Shown here: positions 1 to 14,443 of the stretch, piece by piece
Layout: every line of letters begins with the position of its first letter
Numbering within the stretch: position 1 is the first letter of the stretch
From: Henricia sp. BOLD:AAB3569
Taxonomy: Eukaryota > Echinodermata > Asteroidea > Spinulosida > Echinasteridae
Assembly (NCBI GenBank): GCA_037783545.1
Contig: JBBELK010001666.1
Coordinates: 1-64,000 of the forward strand
Direction: 5' to 3'
DNA: 64,000 nt
Notes under the pieces: model-generated
The model's database searches: none
What the model was told of the DNA's origin: nothing
What the model saw: the letters and a program-made list of their open reading frames with translations, nothing else
Translations under genes and position numbers: made by a program

Positions 1-3000
1 GGCAAATTTGGAAATCACGGAATTTTCCAACGAACTTCAAATTATGCATGCTCCCAAACTGCTATATATCCGCACATTGTCATGCAAAATTGACAGATTT
101 TCGCTGGGAATGGCCGAGAATTGTCAGACGTTTAGGGAAAACGAGCTCGGCTACGTGGCTTACCACCCCTAACCGTGGGCTGTTAGGACACCCTGCGCGC
201 GCTGGTGTACATTTGTACGGCCGTTGACTCGCCCCAGATTGTGACGGGGAATTAGGTCAAAGTGTGTCCCAAATGCCGGCAAATTTGGAAATCACAGAAA
301 TTTCCAACCAACCTTCAAATTTTGCATGCTCCAAACTGTATATATTCCGCACTTGTCATGCAAAATTGACAGATTTTCGCTGGAAATGGCCGAGAAATTT
401 CAGAGTTTAGGAAAAACGGAGCTCGGCTACGTGGTTACTTCCCCTAACCGTGGCCTGTTGGCACACCCTGCGCTGCGCTGGTGTACATTTGTACGGCCGT
501 TGACTCACCCCAGATTGTGACGGGAATTAGGTCAAAGTGTGTCCCAAATGCCGGCAAATTTGGAATCAAGGAATTTTCCAACGAACTTCAAATTTTGCAT
601 GCTCCAAACTGTATATATTCCGCACTTGTCATGCAAAATTGACAGATTTTCGCTGGGGAAATGGCCGAGAAATTGCAGAGTTTAGGGAAAACGGAGCTCG
701 GCTACGTGGTTACTCCCCTAACCGTGGCTGTTGGGACACCCTGCGCTGCGCTGGTGTACATTTGTACGGCCGTTGACTCACCCCAGATTGTGACGGGAAT
801 TAGGTCAAAGTGTGTCCCAAATGCCGGCAAATTTGGAAATCAAGGAATTTTTCCAACGAACTTCAAATTTTGCATGCTCCAAACTGTATATATTCCGCAC
901 TTGTCATGCAAAATTGACAGATTTTCGCTGGGAAATGGTCGAGAAATTGCAGAGTTTAGGGAAAACGGAGCTCGGCTACGTGGTTACTCCCCTAACCGTG
1001 GGCTGTTGGCACACCGCGCTGCGCTGGTGTACATTTGTACGGCCGTTGACTCACCCAGATTGTGACGGGAATTAGGTCAAAGTGTGTCCCAAATGCCGGC
1101 AAATTTGAAATCAAGGAATTTTCCAACGAACTTCAAATTTTGCATGCTCCAAACTGTATATATTCCGCACTTGTCATGCAAAATTGACAGATTTTCGCTG
1201 GGAAATGGCCGAGAAATTGCAGAGTTTAGGGGAAAACGGAGCTCGGCTACGTGGTTACTCCACTAACCGTGGCTGTTGGCACACCTGCGCTGCGCTGGTG
1301 TACATTGTACGGCCGTTGACTCATCCCCAGATTGTGACGGGAATTAGGTCAAAGTGTGTCCCAAATGCGGCAAATTTGGAAATCAAGGAATTTTCCCAAC
1401 GAACTCAAATTTTGCATGCTCCAAACTGTATATATTCCGCACTTGTCATGCAAAATTGACAGATTTTCGCTGGGAAATGGCCGAGAAATTGCAGAGTTTA
1501 GGGAAAACGGAGCTCGGCTACGTGGTTACTCCCCTAACCGTGGCTGTTGGACACCCTGCGCTGCGCTGGTGTACATTGTACGGCCGTTGACTCATCCCAG
1601 ATTGTGACGGGAATTAGGTCAAAGTGTGTCCCAAATGCCGGCAAATTGGAAATCAAGAATTTTCCAACGAACTTCAAATTTTGCATGCTCCAAACTGTAT
1701 ATATTCCGCACTTGTCATGCAAAATTGACAGATTTTCGCTGGGAAATGGCCGAGAAATTGCAGAGTTTAGGGAAAACGGAGCTCGGCTACGTGGTTACTC
1801 CCCCTAACCGTGGCTGTTGGCGACACCCTGCGCTGCGCTGGTGTACATTTGTACGGCCGTTGACTCACCCCAGATTGTGACGGGAATTAGGTCAAAGTGT
1901 GTCCCAAATGCCGGCAAATTGAAATCAAGGAATTTTCCAACGAACTTCAAATTTTGCATGCTCCAAACTGTATATATTCCGCACTTGTCATGCAAACTTG
2001 ACAGATTTTCGCTGGGAAATGGCCGAGAAATTGCAGAGTTTAGGGAAAACGGAGCTCGGCTACGTGGTTACTCCCCTAACCGTGGCTGTTGGCACACCCT
2101 GCGCTGCGCTGGTGTACATTGTACGGCCGTTGACTCATCCCAGATTGTGACGGGAATTAGGTCAAAGTGTGTCCCAAATGCCGGCAAATTTGGAATCAAG
2201 AATTTTCCAACGAACTTCAAATTTTGCATGCTCCAAACTGTATATATTCCGCACTTGTCATGCAAAATTGACAGATTTTCGCTGGGAAATGGCCGAGAAA
2301 TTGCAGAGTTTAGGGAAAACGGAGCTCGGCTACGTGGTTACTCCCCTAACCTTGGCTGTTGGGACACCCTGCGCTGCGCTGGTGTACATTTGTACGGCCG
2401 TTGACTCACCCCAGATTGTGACGGGAATTAGGTCAAAGTGTGTCCCAAATGCCGGCAAATTTGGGAAATCAAGGAATTTTCCAACGAACTTCAAATTTTG
2501 CATGCTCCAAACTGTATATATTCCGCACTTGTCATGCAAAATTGACAGATTTTCGCTGGGAAATGGTCCGAGAAATTGCAGAGTTTAGGGAAAACGGAGC
2601 TCGGCTACGTGGTTACTCCCCTAACCGTGGCTGTTGGCACACCCTGCGCTGCGCTGGTGTACATTTGTACGGCCGTTGACTCACCCCAGATTGTGACGGG
2701 AATTAGGTCAAAGTGTGTCCCAAAATGCCGGCAAATTTGGAAATCAAGGAATTTTCCAACGAACTTCAAATTTGCATGCTCCAAACTGTATATATTCCGC
2801 ACTTGTCATGCAAAATTGACAGATTTCGCTGGGAAATGGCCGAGAAATTGCAGAGTTTAGGGAAAACGGAGCTCGGCTACGTGGTTACTCCCCTAACCGT
2901 GGCTGTTGGGACACCCTGCGCTGCGCTGGTGTACATTTGTACGGCCGTTGACTCACCCCAGATTGTGACGGGAATTAGGTCAAAGTGTGTCCCAAATGCG

Positions 3001-5260
3001 GCAAATTTGGAAATCAAGGAATTTTCCAACGAACTTCAAATTTTGCATGCTCCAAACTGTATATATTCCGCACTTGTCATGCAAAATTGACAGATTTTCG
3101 CTGGGAAATGGCCGAGAAATTTCAGAGTTTAGGGGAAAACGGAGCTCGGCTACGTGGTTACTCCCCTAACCGTGGCTGTTGGCACACCCTGCGCTGCGCT
3201 GGTGTACATTTGTACGGCCGTTGACTCACCCCAGATTGTGACGGGAATTAGGTCAAAGTGTGTCCCAAATGCCGGCAAATTTGGAAAATCAAGGAATTTT
3301 CCAACCAACTTCAAATTTTGCATGCTCCAAACTGTATATATTCCGCACTTGTCATGCAAAATTGACAGATTTTCGCTGGAAATGGCCGAGAAATTGCAGA
3401 GTTTAGGGAAAACGGAGCTCGGCTACGTGGTTACTCCCCTAACCGTGGCTGTTGGCACACCCTGCGCTGCGCTGGTGTACATTTGTACGGCCGTTGACTC
3501 ACCCCAGATTGTGACGGGAATTAGGTCAAAGTGTGTCCCAAATGCCGGCAAATTTGGAAATCAAGGAATTTTCCAACGAACTTCAAATTTTGCATGCTCC
3601 AAACTGTATATATTCCGCACTTGTCATGCAAAATTGACAGATTTTCGCTGGGAAATGGCCGAGAAATTGCAGAGTTTAGGGGAAAACGGAGCTCGGCTAC
3701 GTGGTTACTCCCCTAACCGTGGCTGTTGGGCACACCCTGCGCTGCGCTGGTGTACATTTGTACGGCCGTTGACTCACCCCAGATTGTGACGGAATTAGGT
3801 CAAAGTGTGTCCCAAATGCCGGCAAATTTGGAAATCAAGGAATTTTCCAACGAACTTCAAATTTTGCATGCTCCAAACTGTATATATTCCGCACTTGTCA
3901 TGCAAAATTGACAGATTTTCGCTGGGAAATGGCCGAGAAATTCAGAGTTTAGGGAAAACGGAGCTCGGCTACGTGGTTACTCCCCTAACCGTGGCTGTTG
4001 GCACACCCTGCGCTGCGCTGGTGTACATTTGTACGGCCGTTGACTCACCCCAGATTGTGACGGGAATTAGGTCAAAGTGTGTCCCAAATGCCGGCAAATT
4101 TGAAATCAAGGAATTTTCCAACGAACTTCAAATTTTGCATGCTCCAAACTGTATATATTCCGCACTTGTCATGCAAAATTGACAGATTTTCGCTGGGAAA
4201 TGGCCGAGAAATTGCAGAGTTTAGGGAAAACGGAGCTCGGCTACGTGGTTACTCCCCTAACCGTGGCTGTTGGCACACCCTGCGCTGCGCTGGTGTACAT
4301 TTGTACGGCCGTTGACTCATCCAGATTGTGACGGGAATTAGGTCAAAGTGTGTCCCAAATGCCGGCAAATTTGGAAATCAAGGAATTTTCCAACGAACTT
4401 CAAATTTTGCATGCTCCAAACTGTATATATTCCGCACTTGTCATGCAAAAATTGACAGATTTTCGCTGGGAAATGGCCGAGAAATTGCAGAGTTTAGGGA
4501 AAACGGAGCTCGGCTACGTGGTTACTCCCTAACCGTGGCTGTTGGCACACCCTGCGCTGCGCTGGTGTACATTGTACGGCCGTTGACTCACCCCAGATTG
4601 TGACGGGAATTAGGTCAAAGTGTGTCCCAAATGCCGGCAAATTTGGAAATCAAGGAATTTTCCAACGAACTTCAAATTTTGCATGCTCCAAACTGTATAT
4701 ATTCCGCACTTGTCATGCAAAATTGACAGATTTTCGCTGGGAAATGGCCGAGAAATTGCAGAGTTTAGGGAAAACGGAGCTCGGCTACGTGGTTACTCCC
4801 CTAACCGTGGCTGTTGGGACACCCTGCGCTGCGCTGGGTGTACATTTGTACGGCCGTTGACTCACCCCAGATTGTGACGGGAATTAGGTCAAAGTGTGTC
4901 CCAAATGCCGGCAAATTTGGAAATCAAGGAATTTTCCAACGAACTTCAAATTTTGCATGCTCCAAACTGTATATATTCCGCACTTGTCATGCAAAATTGA
5001 CAGATTTTCGCTGGGAAATGGCCGAGAAATTTCAGAGTTTAGGGAAAACGGAGCTCGGCTACGTGGTTACTCCCCTAACCGTGGCTGTTGGCACACCCTG
5101 CGCTGCGCTGGTGTACATTATGTTACGGCCGTTGACTCACCCCAGATTGTGACGGGAATTAGGTCAAAGTGTGTCCCAAATGCCGGCAAATTTGAAATCA
5201 AGGAATTTTCCAACGAACTTCAAATTTTGCATGCTCCAAACTGTATATATTCCCGCACTT
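1..5260. other. Indel-rich satellite segment
   Basis: Almost every unit here has one or more single-base gains or losses, mostly in homopolymers. Examples are GGGGAAAACGG, AAATTTGAAATC, TACATTATGTTACGG near 5116 and ATTCCCGCACTT near 5250. From about 5.3 kb to the end of array 2 such scattered indels are almost absent. Either the consensus is poorly polished here or this is an old, decaying array segment. The change is abrupt, which favours sequence quality. Confidence 0.7.
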
Positions 5261-5439
5261 GTCATGCAAAATTGACAGATTTTCGCTGGGAAATGGCCGA
5301 GAAATTGCAGAGTTTAGGGAAAACGGAGCTCGGCTACGTGGTTACTCCCCTAACCGTGGCTGTTGGGACACCCTGCGCTGCGCTGGTGTACATTTGTACG
5401 GCCGTTGACTCACCCCAGATTGTGACGGGAATTAGGTCA

Positions 5440-8400
5440 ATGTGTGTCCCAAATGCCGGCAAATTTGGAAATCAAGGAATTTTCCAACCAACTTCAAATT
5501 TTGCATGCTCCAAACTGTATATATTCCGCACTTGTCATGCAAAATTGACAGATTTTCGCTGGGAAATGGCCGAGAAATTGCAGAGTTTAGGGAAAACGGA
5601 GCTCGGCTACGTGGTTACTCCCCTAACCGTGGCTGTTAGGACACCCTGCGCTGCGCTGGTGTACATTTGTACGGCCGTTGACTCACCCCAGATTGTGACG
5701 GGAATTAGGTCAAAGTGTGTCCCAAATGTCGGCAAATTTGGAAATCAAGGAATTTTCCAACCAACTTCAAATTTTGCATGCTCCAAACTGTATATATTCC
5801 GCACTTGTCATGCAAAATTGACAGATTTTCGCTGGGAAATGGCCGAGAAATTTCAGAGTTTAGGGAAAACGGAGCTCGGCTACGTGGTTACTCCCCTAAC
5901 CGTGGCTGTTGGCACACCCTGCGCTGCGCTGGTGTACATTTGTACGGCCGTTGACTCACCCCAGATTGTGACGGGAATTAGGTCAAAGTGTGTCCCAAAT
6001 GCCGGCAAATTTGGAAATCAAGGAATTTTCCAACGAACTTCAAATTTTGCATGCTCCAAACTGTATATATTCCGCACTTGTCATGCAAAATTGACAGATT
6101 TTCGCTGGGAAATGGCCGAGAAATTGCAGAGTTTAGGGAAAACGGAGCTCGGCTACGTGGTTACTCCCCTAACCGTGGCTGTTGGGACACCCTGCGCTGC
6201 GCTGGTGTACATTTGTACGGCCATTGACTCACCCCAGATTGTGACGGGAATTAGGTCAAAGTGTGTCCCAAATGCCGGCAAATTTGGAAATCAAGGAATT
6301 TTCCAACGAACTTCAAATTTTGCATGCTCCAAACTGTATATATTCCGCACTTGTCATGCAAAATTGACAGATTTTCGCTGGGAAATGGCCGAGAAATTGC
6401 AGAGTTTAGGGAAAACGGAGCTCGGCTACGTGGTTACTCCCCTAACCGTGGCTGTTGGGACACCCTGCGCTGCGCTGGTGTACATTTGTACGGCCGTTGA
6501 CTCACCCCAGATTGTGACGGGAATTAGGTCAAAGTGTGTCCCAAATGCCGGCAAATTTGGAAATCAAGGAATTTTCCAACAACCTTCAAATTTTGCATGC
6601 TCCAAACTGTATATATTCCGCACTTGTCATGCAAAATTGACAGATTTTCGCTGGGAAATGGTCGAGAAATTTCAGAGTTTAGGGAAAACGGAGCTCGGCT
6701 ACGTGGTTACTCCCCTAACTGTGGCTGTTGGCACACCCTGCGCTGCGCTGGTGTACATTTGTACGGCCGTTGACTCACCCCAGATTGTGACGGGAATTAG
6801 GTCAAAGTGTGTCCCAAATGCCGGCAAATTTGGAAATCAAGGAATTTTCCAACGAACTTCAAATTTTGCATGCTCCAAACTGTATATATTCCGCACTTGT
6901 CATGCAAAATTGACAGATTTTCGCTGGGAAATGGCCGAGAAATTGCAGAGTTTAGGGAAAACGGAGCTCGGCTACGTGGTTACTCCCCTAACCGTGGCTG
7001 TTGGGACACCCTGCGCTGCGCTGGTGTACATTTGTACGGCCGTTGACTCACCCCAGATTGTGACGGGAATTAGGTCAATGTGTGTCCCAAATGCCGGCAA
7101 ATTTGGAAATCAAGGAATTTTCCAACCAACTTCAAATTTTGCATGCTCCAAACTGTATATATTCCGCACTTGTCATGCAAAATTGACAGATTTTCGCTGG
7201 GAAATGGCCGAGAAATTGCAGAGTTTAGGGAAAACGGAGCTCGGCTACGTGGTTACTCCCCTAACCGTGGCTGTTAGGACACCCTGCGCTGCGCTGGTGT
7301 ACATTTGTACGGCCGTTGACTCACCCCAGATTGTGACGGGAATTAGGTCAAAGTGTGTCCCAAATGTCGGCAAATTTGGAAATCAAGGAATTTTCCAACC
7401 AACTTCAAATTTTGCATGCTCCAAACTGTATATATTCCGCACTTGTCATGCAAAATTGACAGATTTTCGCTGGGAAATGGCCGAGAAATTTCAGAGTTTA
7501 GGGAAAACGGAGCTCGGCTACGTGGTTACTCCCCTAACCGTGGCTGTTGGCACACCCTGCGCTGCGCTGGTGTACATTTGTACGGCCGTTGACTCACCCC
7601 AGATTGTGACGGGAATTAGGTCAAAGTGTGTCCCAAATGCCGGCAAATTTGGAAATCAAGGAATTTTCCAACGAACTTCAAATTTTGCATGCTCCAAACT
7701 GTATATATTCCGCACTTGTCATGCAAAATTGACAGATTTTCGCTGGGAAATGGCCGAGAAATTGCAGAGTTTAGGGAAAACGGAGCTCGGCTACGTGGTT
7801 ACTCCCCTAACCGTGGCTGTTGGGACACCCTGCGCTGCGCTGGTGTACATTTGTACGGCCGTTGACTCACCCCAGATTGTGACGGGAATTAGGTCAATGT
7901 GTGTCCCAAATGCCGGCAAATTTGGAAATCAAGGAATTTTCCAACGAACTTCAAATTTTGCATGCTCCAAACTGTATATATTCCGCACTTGTCATGCAAA
8001 ATTGACAGATTTTCGCTGGGAAATGGCCGAGAAATTTCAGAGTTTAGGGAAAACGGAGCTCGGCTACGTGGTTACTCCCCTAACCGTGGCTGTTGGCACA
8101 CCCTGCGCTGCGCTGGTGTACATTTGTACGGCCGTTGACTCACCCCAGATTGTGACGGGAATTAGGTCAAAGTGTGTCCCAAATGCCGGCAAATTTGAAA
8201 ATCAAGGAATTTTCCAACGAACTTCAAATTTTGCATGCTCCAAACTGTATATATTCCGCACTTGTCATGCAAAATTGACAGATTTTCGCTGGGAAATGGC
8301 CGAGAAATTGCAGAGTTTAGGGAAAACGGAGCTCGGCTACGTGGTTACTCCCCTAACCGTGGCTGTTGGCACACCCTGCGCTGCGCTGGTGTACATTGTA

Positions 8401-11400
8401 CGGCCGTTGACTCATCCCAGATTGTGACGGGAATTAGGTCAAAGTGTGTCCCAAATGCCGGCAAATTTGGAAATCAAGGAATTTTCCAACGAACTTCAAA
8501 TTTTGCATGCTCCAAACTGTATATATTCCGCACTTGTCATGCAAAACTGACAGATTTTCGCTGGGAAATGGCCGAGAAATTGCAGAGTTTAGGGAAAACG
8601 GAGCTCGGCTACGTGGTTACTCCCCTAACCGTGGCTGTTGGCACACCCTGCGCTGCGCTGGTGTACATTGTACGGCCGTTGACTCATCCCAGATTGTGAC
8701 GGGAATTAGGTCAAAGTGTGTCCCAAATGCCGGCAAATTTGGAAATCAAGGAATTTTCCAACGAACTTCAAATTTTGCATGCTCCAAACTGTATATATTC
8801 CGCACTTGTCATGCAAAATTGACAGATTTTCGCTGGGAAATGGCCGAGAAATTGCAGAGTTTAGGGAAAACGGAGCTCGGCTACGTGGTTACTCCCCTAA
8901 CCGTGGCTGTTGGGACACCCTGCGCTGCGCTGGTGTACATTTGTACGGCCGTTGACTCACCCCAGATTGTGACGGGAATTAGGTCAAAGTGTGTCCCAAA
9001 TGCCGGCAAATTTGGAAATCAAGGAATTTTCCAACGAACTTCAAATTTTGCATGCTCCAAACTGTATATATTCCGCACTTGTCATGCAAAATTGACAGAT
9101 TTTCGCTGGGAAATGGCCGAGAAATTTCAGAGTTTAGGGAAAACGGAGCTCGGCTACGTGGTTACTCCCCTAACCGTGGCTGTTGGCACACCCTGCGCTG
9201 CGCTGGTGTACATTTGTACGGCCGTTGACTCACCCCAGATTGTGACGGGAATTAGGTCAAAGTGTGTCCCAAATGCCGGCAAATTTGGAAATCAAGGAAT
9301 TTTCCAACGAACTTCAAATTTTGCATGCTCCAAACTGTATATATTCCGCACTTGTCATGCAAAATTGACAGATTTTCGCTGGGAAATGGCCGAGAAATTG
9401 CAGAGTTTAGGGAAAACGGAGCTCGGCTACGTGGTTACTCCCCTAACCGTGGCTGTTGGGACACCCTGCGCTGCGCTGGTGTACATTTGTACGGCCATTG
9501 ACTCACCCCAGATTGTGACGGGAATTAGGTCAAAGTGTGTCCCAAATGCCGGCAAATTTGGAAATCAAGGAATTTTCCAACGAACTTCAAATTTTGCATG
9601 CTCCAAACTGTATATATTCCGCACTTGTCATGCAAAATTGACAGATTTTCGCTGGGAAATGGCCGAGAAATTGCAGAGTTTAGGGAAAACGGAGCTCGGC
9701 TACGTGGTTACTCCCCTAACCGTGGCTGTTGGGACACCCTGCGCTGCGCTGGTGTACATTTGTACGGCCGTTGACTCACCCCAGATTGTGACGGGAATTA
9801 GGTCAAAGTGTGTCCCAAATGCCGGCAAATTTGGAAATCAAGGAATTTTCCAACGAACTTCAAATTTTGCATGCTCCAAACTGTATATATTCCGCACTTG
9901 TCATGCAAAATTGACAGATTTTCGCTGGGAAATGGTCGAGAAATTTCAGAGTTTAGGGAAAACGGAGCTCGGCTACGTGGTTACTCCCCTAACCGTGGCT
10001 GTTGGCACACCCTGCGCTGCGCTGGTGTACATTTGTACGGCCGTTGACTCACCCCAGATTGTGACGGGAATTAGGTCAAAGTGTGTCCCAAATGCCGGCA
10101 AATTTGGAAATCAAGGAATTTTCCAACGAACTTCAAATTTTGCATGCTCCAAACTGTATATATTCCGCACTTGTCATGCAAAATTGACAGATTTTCGCTG
10201 GGAAATGGCCGAGAAATTGCAGAGTTTAGGGAAAACGGAGCTCGGCTACGTGGTTACTCCCCTAACCGTGGCTGTTGGGACACCCTGCGCTGCGCTGGTG
10301 TACATTTGTACAGCCGTTGACTCACCCCAGATTGTGACGGGAATTAGGTCAATGTGTGTCCCAAATGCCGGCAAATTTGGAAATCAAGGAATTTTCCAAC
10401 CAACTTCAAATTTTGCATGCTCCAAACTGTATATATTCCGCACTTGTCATGCAAAATTGACAGATTTTCGCTGGGAAATGGCCGAGAAATTGCAGAGTTT
10501 AGGGAAAACGGAGCTCGGCTACGTGGTTACTCCCCTAACCGTGGCTGTTAGGACACCCTGCGCTGCGCTGGTGTACATTTGTACGGCCGTTGACTCACCC
10601 CAGATTGTGACGGGAATTAGGTCAAAGTGTGTCCCAAATGTCGGCAAATTTGGAAATCAAGGAATTTTCCAACCAACTTCAAATTTTGCATGCTCCAAAC
10701 TGTATATATTCCGCACTTGTCATGCAAAATTGACAGATTTTCGCTGGGAAATGGCCGAGAAATTTCAGAGTTTAGGGAAAACGGAGCTCGGCTACGTGGT
10801 TACTCCCCTAACCGTGGCTGTTGGCACACCCTGCGCTGCGCTGGTGTACATTTGTACGGCCGTTGACTCACCCCAGATTGTGACGGGAATTAGGTCAAAG
10901 TGTGTCCCAAATGCCGGCAAATTTGGAAATCAAGGAATTTTCCAACGAACTTCAAATTTTGCATGCTCCAAACTGTATATATTCCGCACTTGTCATGCAA
11001 AATTGACAGATTTTCGCTGGGAAATGGCCGAGAAATTGCAGAGTTTAGGGAAAACGGAGCTCGGCTACGTGGTTACTCCCCTAACCGTGGCTGTTGGGAC
11101 ACCCTGCGCTGCGCTGGTGTACATTTGTACGGCCGTTGACTCACCCCAGATTGTGACGGGAATTAGGTCAATGTGTGTCCCAAATGCCGGCAAATTTGGA
11201 AATCAAGGAATTTTCCAACAAACTTCAAATTTTGCATGCTCCAAACTGTATATATTCCGCACTTGTCATGCAAAATTGACAGATTTTCGCTGGGAAATGG
11301 CCGAGAAATTTCAGAGTTTAGGGAAAACGGAGCTCGGCTACGTGGTTACTCCCCTAACCGTGGCTGTTGGCACACCCTGCGCTGCGCTGGTGTACATTTG

Positions 11401-11717
11401 TACGGCCGTTGACTCACCCCAGATTGTGACGGGAATTAGGTCAAAGTGTGTCCCAAATGCCGGCAAATTTGAAAATCAAGGAATTTTCCAACGAACTTCA
11501 AATTTTGCATGCTCCAAACTGTATATATTCCGCACTTGTCATGCAAAATTGACAGATTTTCGCTGGGAAATGGCCGAGAAATTGCAGAGTTTAGGGAAAA
11601 CGGAGCTCGGCTACGTGGTTACTCCCCTAACCGTGGCTGTTGGCACACCCTGCGCTGCGCTGGTGTACATTGTACGGCCGTTGACTCATCCCAGATTGTG
11701 ACGGGAATTAGGTCAAA
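5440..11717 (+). repeat. Higher-order repeat, period 3,274 bp (12 units)
   Basis: Diagnostic single-base variants recur exactly 3,274 bp apart: GGCCATTGACTC at 6219 and 9493, TGGTCGAGAAATTTCAG near 6660 and 9934, GTTAGGACACC at 7273 and 10547, TCAATGTGTGTCCC at 7077 and 10351 and again at 7895 and 11169, and GCAAAACTGACAG at 8542 and 11816. The period equals twelve units, two of them 272 bp long. The first copy also has an internal repeat of the GTTAGGACACC and AATGTCGGC pair 1,638 bp (six units) apart. A third copy starts at 11718 but loses most of its units by about 12.5 kb. Confidence 0.85.
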
Positions 11718-14443
11718 GTGTGTCCCAAATGCCGGCAAATTTGGAAATCAAGGAATTTTCCAACGAACTTCAAATTTTGCATGCTCCAAACTGTATATAT
11801 TCCGCACTTGTCATGCAAAACTGACAGATTTTCGCTGGGAAATGGCCGAGAAATTGCAGAGTTTAGGGAAAACGGAGCTCGGCTACGTGGTTACTCCCCT
11901 AACCGTGGCTGTTGGCACACCCTGCGCTGCGCTGGTGTACATTGTACGGCCGTTGACTCATCCCAGATTGTGACGGGAATTAGGTCAAAGTGTGTCCCAA
12001 ATGCCGGCAAATTTGGAAATCAAGGAATTTTCCAACGAACTTCAAATTTTGCATGCTCCAAACTGTATATATTCCGCACTTGTCATGCAAAATTGACAGA
12101 TTTTCGCTGGGAAATGGCCGAGAAATTGCAGAGTTTAGGGAAAACGGAGCTCGGCTACGTGGTTACTCCCCTAACCGTGGCTGTTGGGACACCCTGCGCT
12201 GCGCTGGTGTACATTTGTACGGCCGTTGACTCACCCCAGATTGTGACGGGAATTAGGTCAAAGTGTGTCCCAAATGCCGGCAAATTTGGAAATCAAGGAA
12301 TTTTCCAACGAACTTCAAATTTTGCATGCTCCAAACTGTATATATTCCGCACTTGTCATGCAAAATTGACAGATTTTCGCTGGGAAATGGCCGAGAAATT
12401 TCAGAGTTTAGGGAAAACGGAGCTCGGCTACGTGGTTACTCCCCTAACCGTGGCTGTTGGCACACCCTGCGCTGCGCTGGTGTACATTTGTACGGCCGTT
12501 GACTCACCCCAGATTGTGACGGGAATTAGGTCAAAGTGTGTCCCAAATGCCGGCAAATTTGAAAATCAAGGAATTTTCCAACGAACTTCAAATTTTGCAT
12601 GCTCCAAACTGTATATATTCCGCACTTGTCATGCAAAATTGACAGATTTTCGCTGGGAAATGGCCGAGAAATTGCAGAGTTTAGGGAAAACGGAGCTCGG
12701 CTACCTGGTTACTCCCCTAACCGTGGCTGTTGGCACACCCTGGGCTGCGCTGGTGTACATTGTACGGCCGTTGACTCATCCCAGATTGTGACGGGAATTA
12801 GGTCAAAGTGTGTCCCAAATGCCGGCAAATTTGGAAATCAAGGAATTTTCCAACGAACTTCAAATTTTGCATGCTCCAAACTGTATATATTCCGCACTTG
12901 TCATGCAAAATTGACAGATTTTCGCTGGGAAATGGCCGAGAAATTGCAGAGTTTAGGGAAAACGGAGCTCGGCTACGTGGTTACTCCCCTAACCGTGGCT
13001 GTTGGCACACCCTGCGCTGCGCTGGTGTACATTTGTACGGCCGTTGACTCACCCCAGATTGTGACGGGAATCAGGTCAAAGTGTGTCCCAAATGCCGGCA
13101 AATTTGAAAATCAAGGAATTTTCCAACGAACTTCAAATTTTGCATGCTCCAAACTGTATATATTCCGCACTTGTCATGCAAAATTGACAGATTTTCGCTG
13201 GGAAATGGCCGAGAAATTGCAGAGTTTAGGGAAAACGGAGCTCGGCTACGTGGTTACTCCCCTAACCGTGGCTGTTGGCACACCCTGGGCTGCGCTGGTG
13301 TACATTGTACGGCCGTTGACTCATCCCAGATTGTGACGGGAATTAGGTCAAAGTGTGTCCCAAATGCCGGCAAATTTGGAAATCAAGGAATTTTCCAACG
13401 AACTTCAAATTTTGCATGCTCCAAACTGTATATATTCCGCACTTGTCATGCAAAATTGACAGATTTTCGCTGGGAAATGGCCGAGAAATTGCAGAGTTTA
13501 GGGAAAACGGAGCTCGGCTACGTGGTTACTCCCCTAACCGTGGCTGTTGGCACACCCTGCGCTGCGCTGGTGTACATTGTACGGCCGTTGACTCATCCCA
13601 GATTGTGACGGGAATTAGGTCAAAGTGTGTCCCAAATGCCGGCAAATTTGGAAATCAAGGAATTTTCCAACGAACTTCAAATTTTGCATGCTCCAAACTG
13701 TATATATTCCGCACTTGTCATGCAAAATTGACAGATTTTCGCTGGGAAATGGCCGAGAAATTTCAGAGTTTAGGGAAAACGGAGCTCGGCTACGTGGTTA
13801 CTCCCCTAACCGTGGCTGTTGGGACACCCTGCGCTGGGCTGGTGTACATTTGTACGGCCGTTGACTCACCCCAGATTGTGACGGGAATTAGGTCAAAGTG
13901 TGTCCCAAATGCCGGCAAATTTGGAAATCAAGGAATTTTCCAACGAACTTCAAATTTTGCATGCTCCAAACTGTATATATTCCGCACTTGTCATGCAAAA
14001 TTGACAGATTTTCGGTGGGAAATGGTCGAGAAATTGCAGAGTTTAGGGAAAACGGAGCTCGGCTACGTGGTTACTCCCCTAACCGTGGCTGTTGGGACAC
14101 CCTGCGCCGCGCTGGTGTACATTTGTACGGCCGTTGACTTACCCCAGATTGTGACGGGAATTAGGCCAAAGTGTGTCCCAAATGCCGGAAAATTTGGAAA
14201 TCAAGGAATTTTCCAACCAACTTCAAATTTTGCATGCTCCAAACTGTATATATTCCGCACTTGTCATGCAAAATTGACAGATTTTCGGTGGGAAATGGCC
14301 GAGAAATTGCAGAGTTTAGGGAAAACGGAGCTCGGCTACGTGGTTACTCCCCTAACCGTGGCTGTTGGGACACCCTGCGCTGCGCTGGTGTACATTTGTA
14401 CGGCCGTTGACTCACCCCAGATTGTGACGGGAATTAGGTCAAA

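Noticed and set aside
3640..3665. CENP-B box in the unit (TTTTCGCTGGGAAATGG, or TTCGCTGGGAAATGACGGAG in array 3)
   Set aside because: It resembles the TTCG....A..CGGG pattern but the spacing and the CGGG core do not fit. The resemblance is too loose to call.
5442..5639. The many 60-80 codon frames repeating once per unit on either strand
   Set aside because: They recur with every unit in overlapping frames and reflect satellite sequence, not genes.
4894..8427. 1,177-codon open frame as a giant repeat protein
   Set aside because: It is a property of the 273-bp period in tandem satellite DNA. Neighbouring 272-bp units and TAG-bearing array 3 units break the frame, and there is no start context, intron or non-repeat domain.
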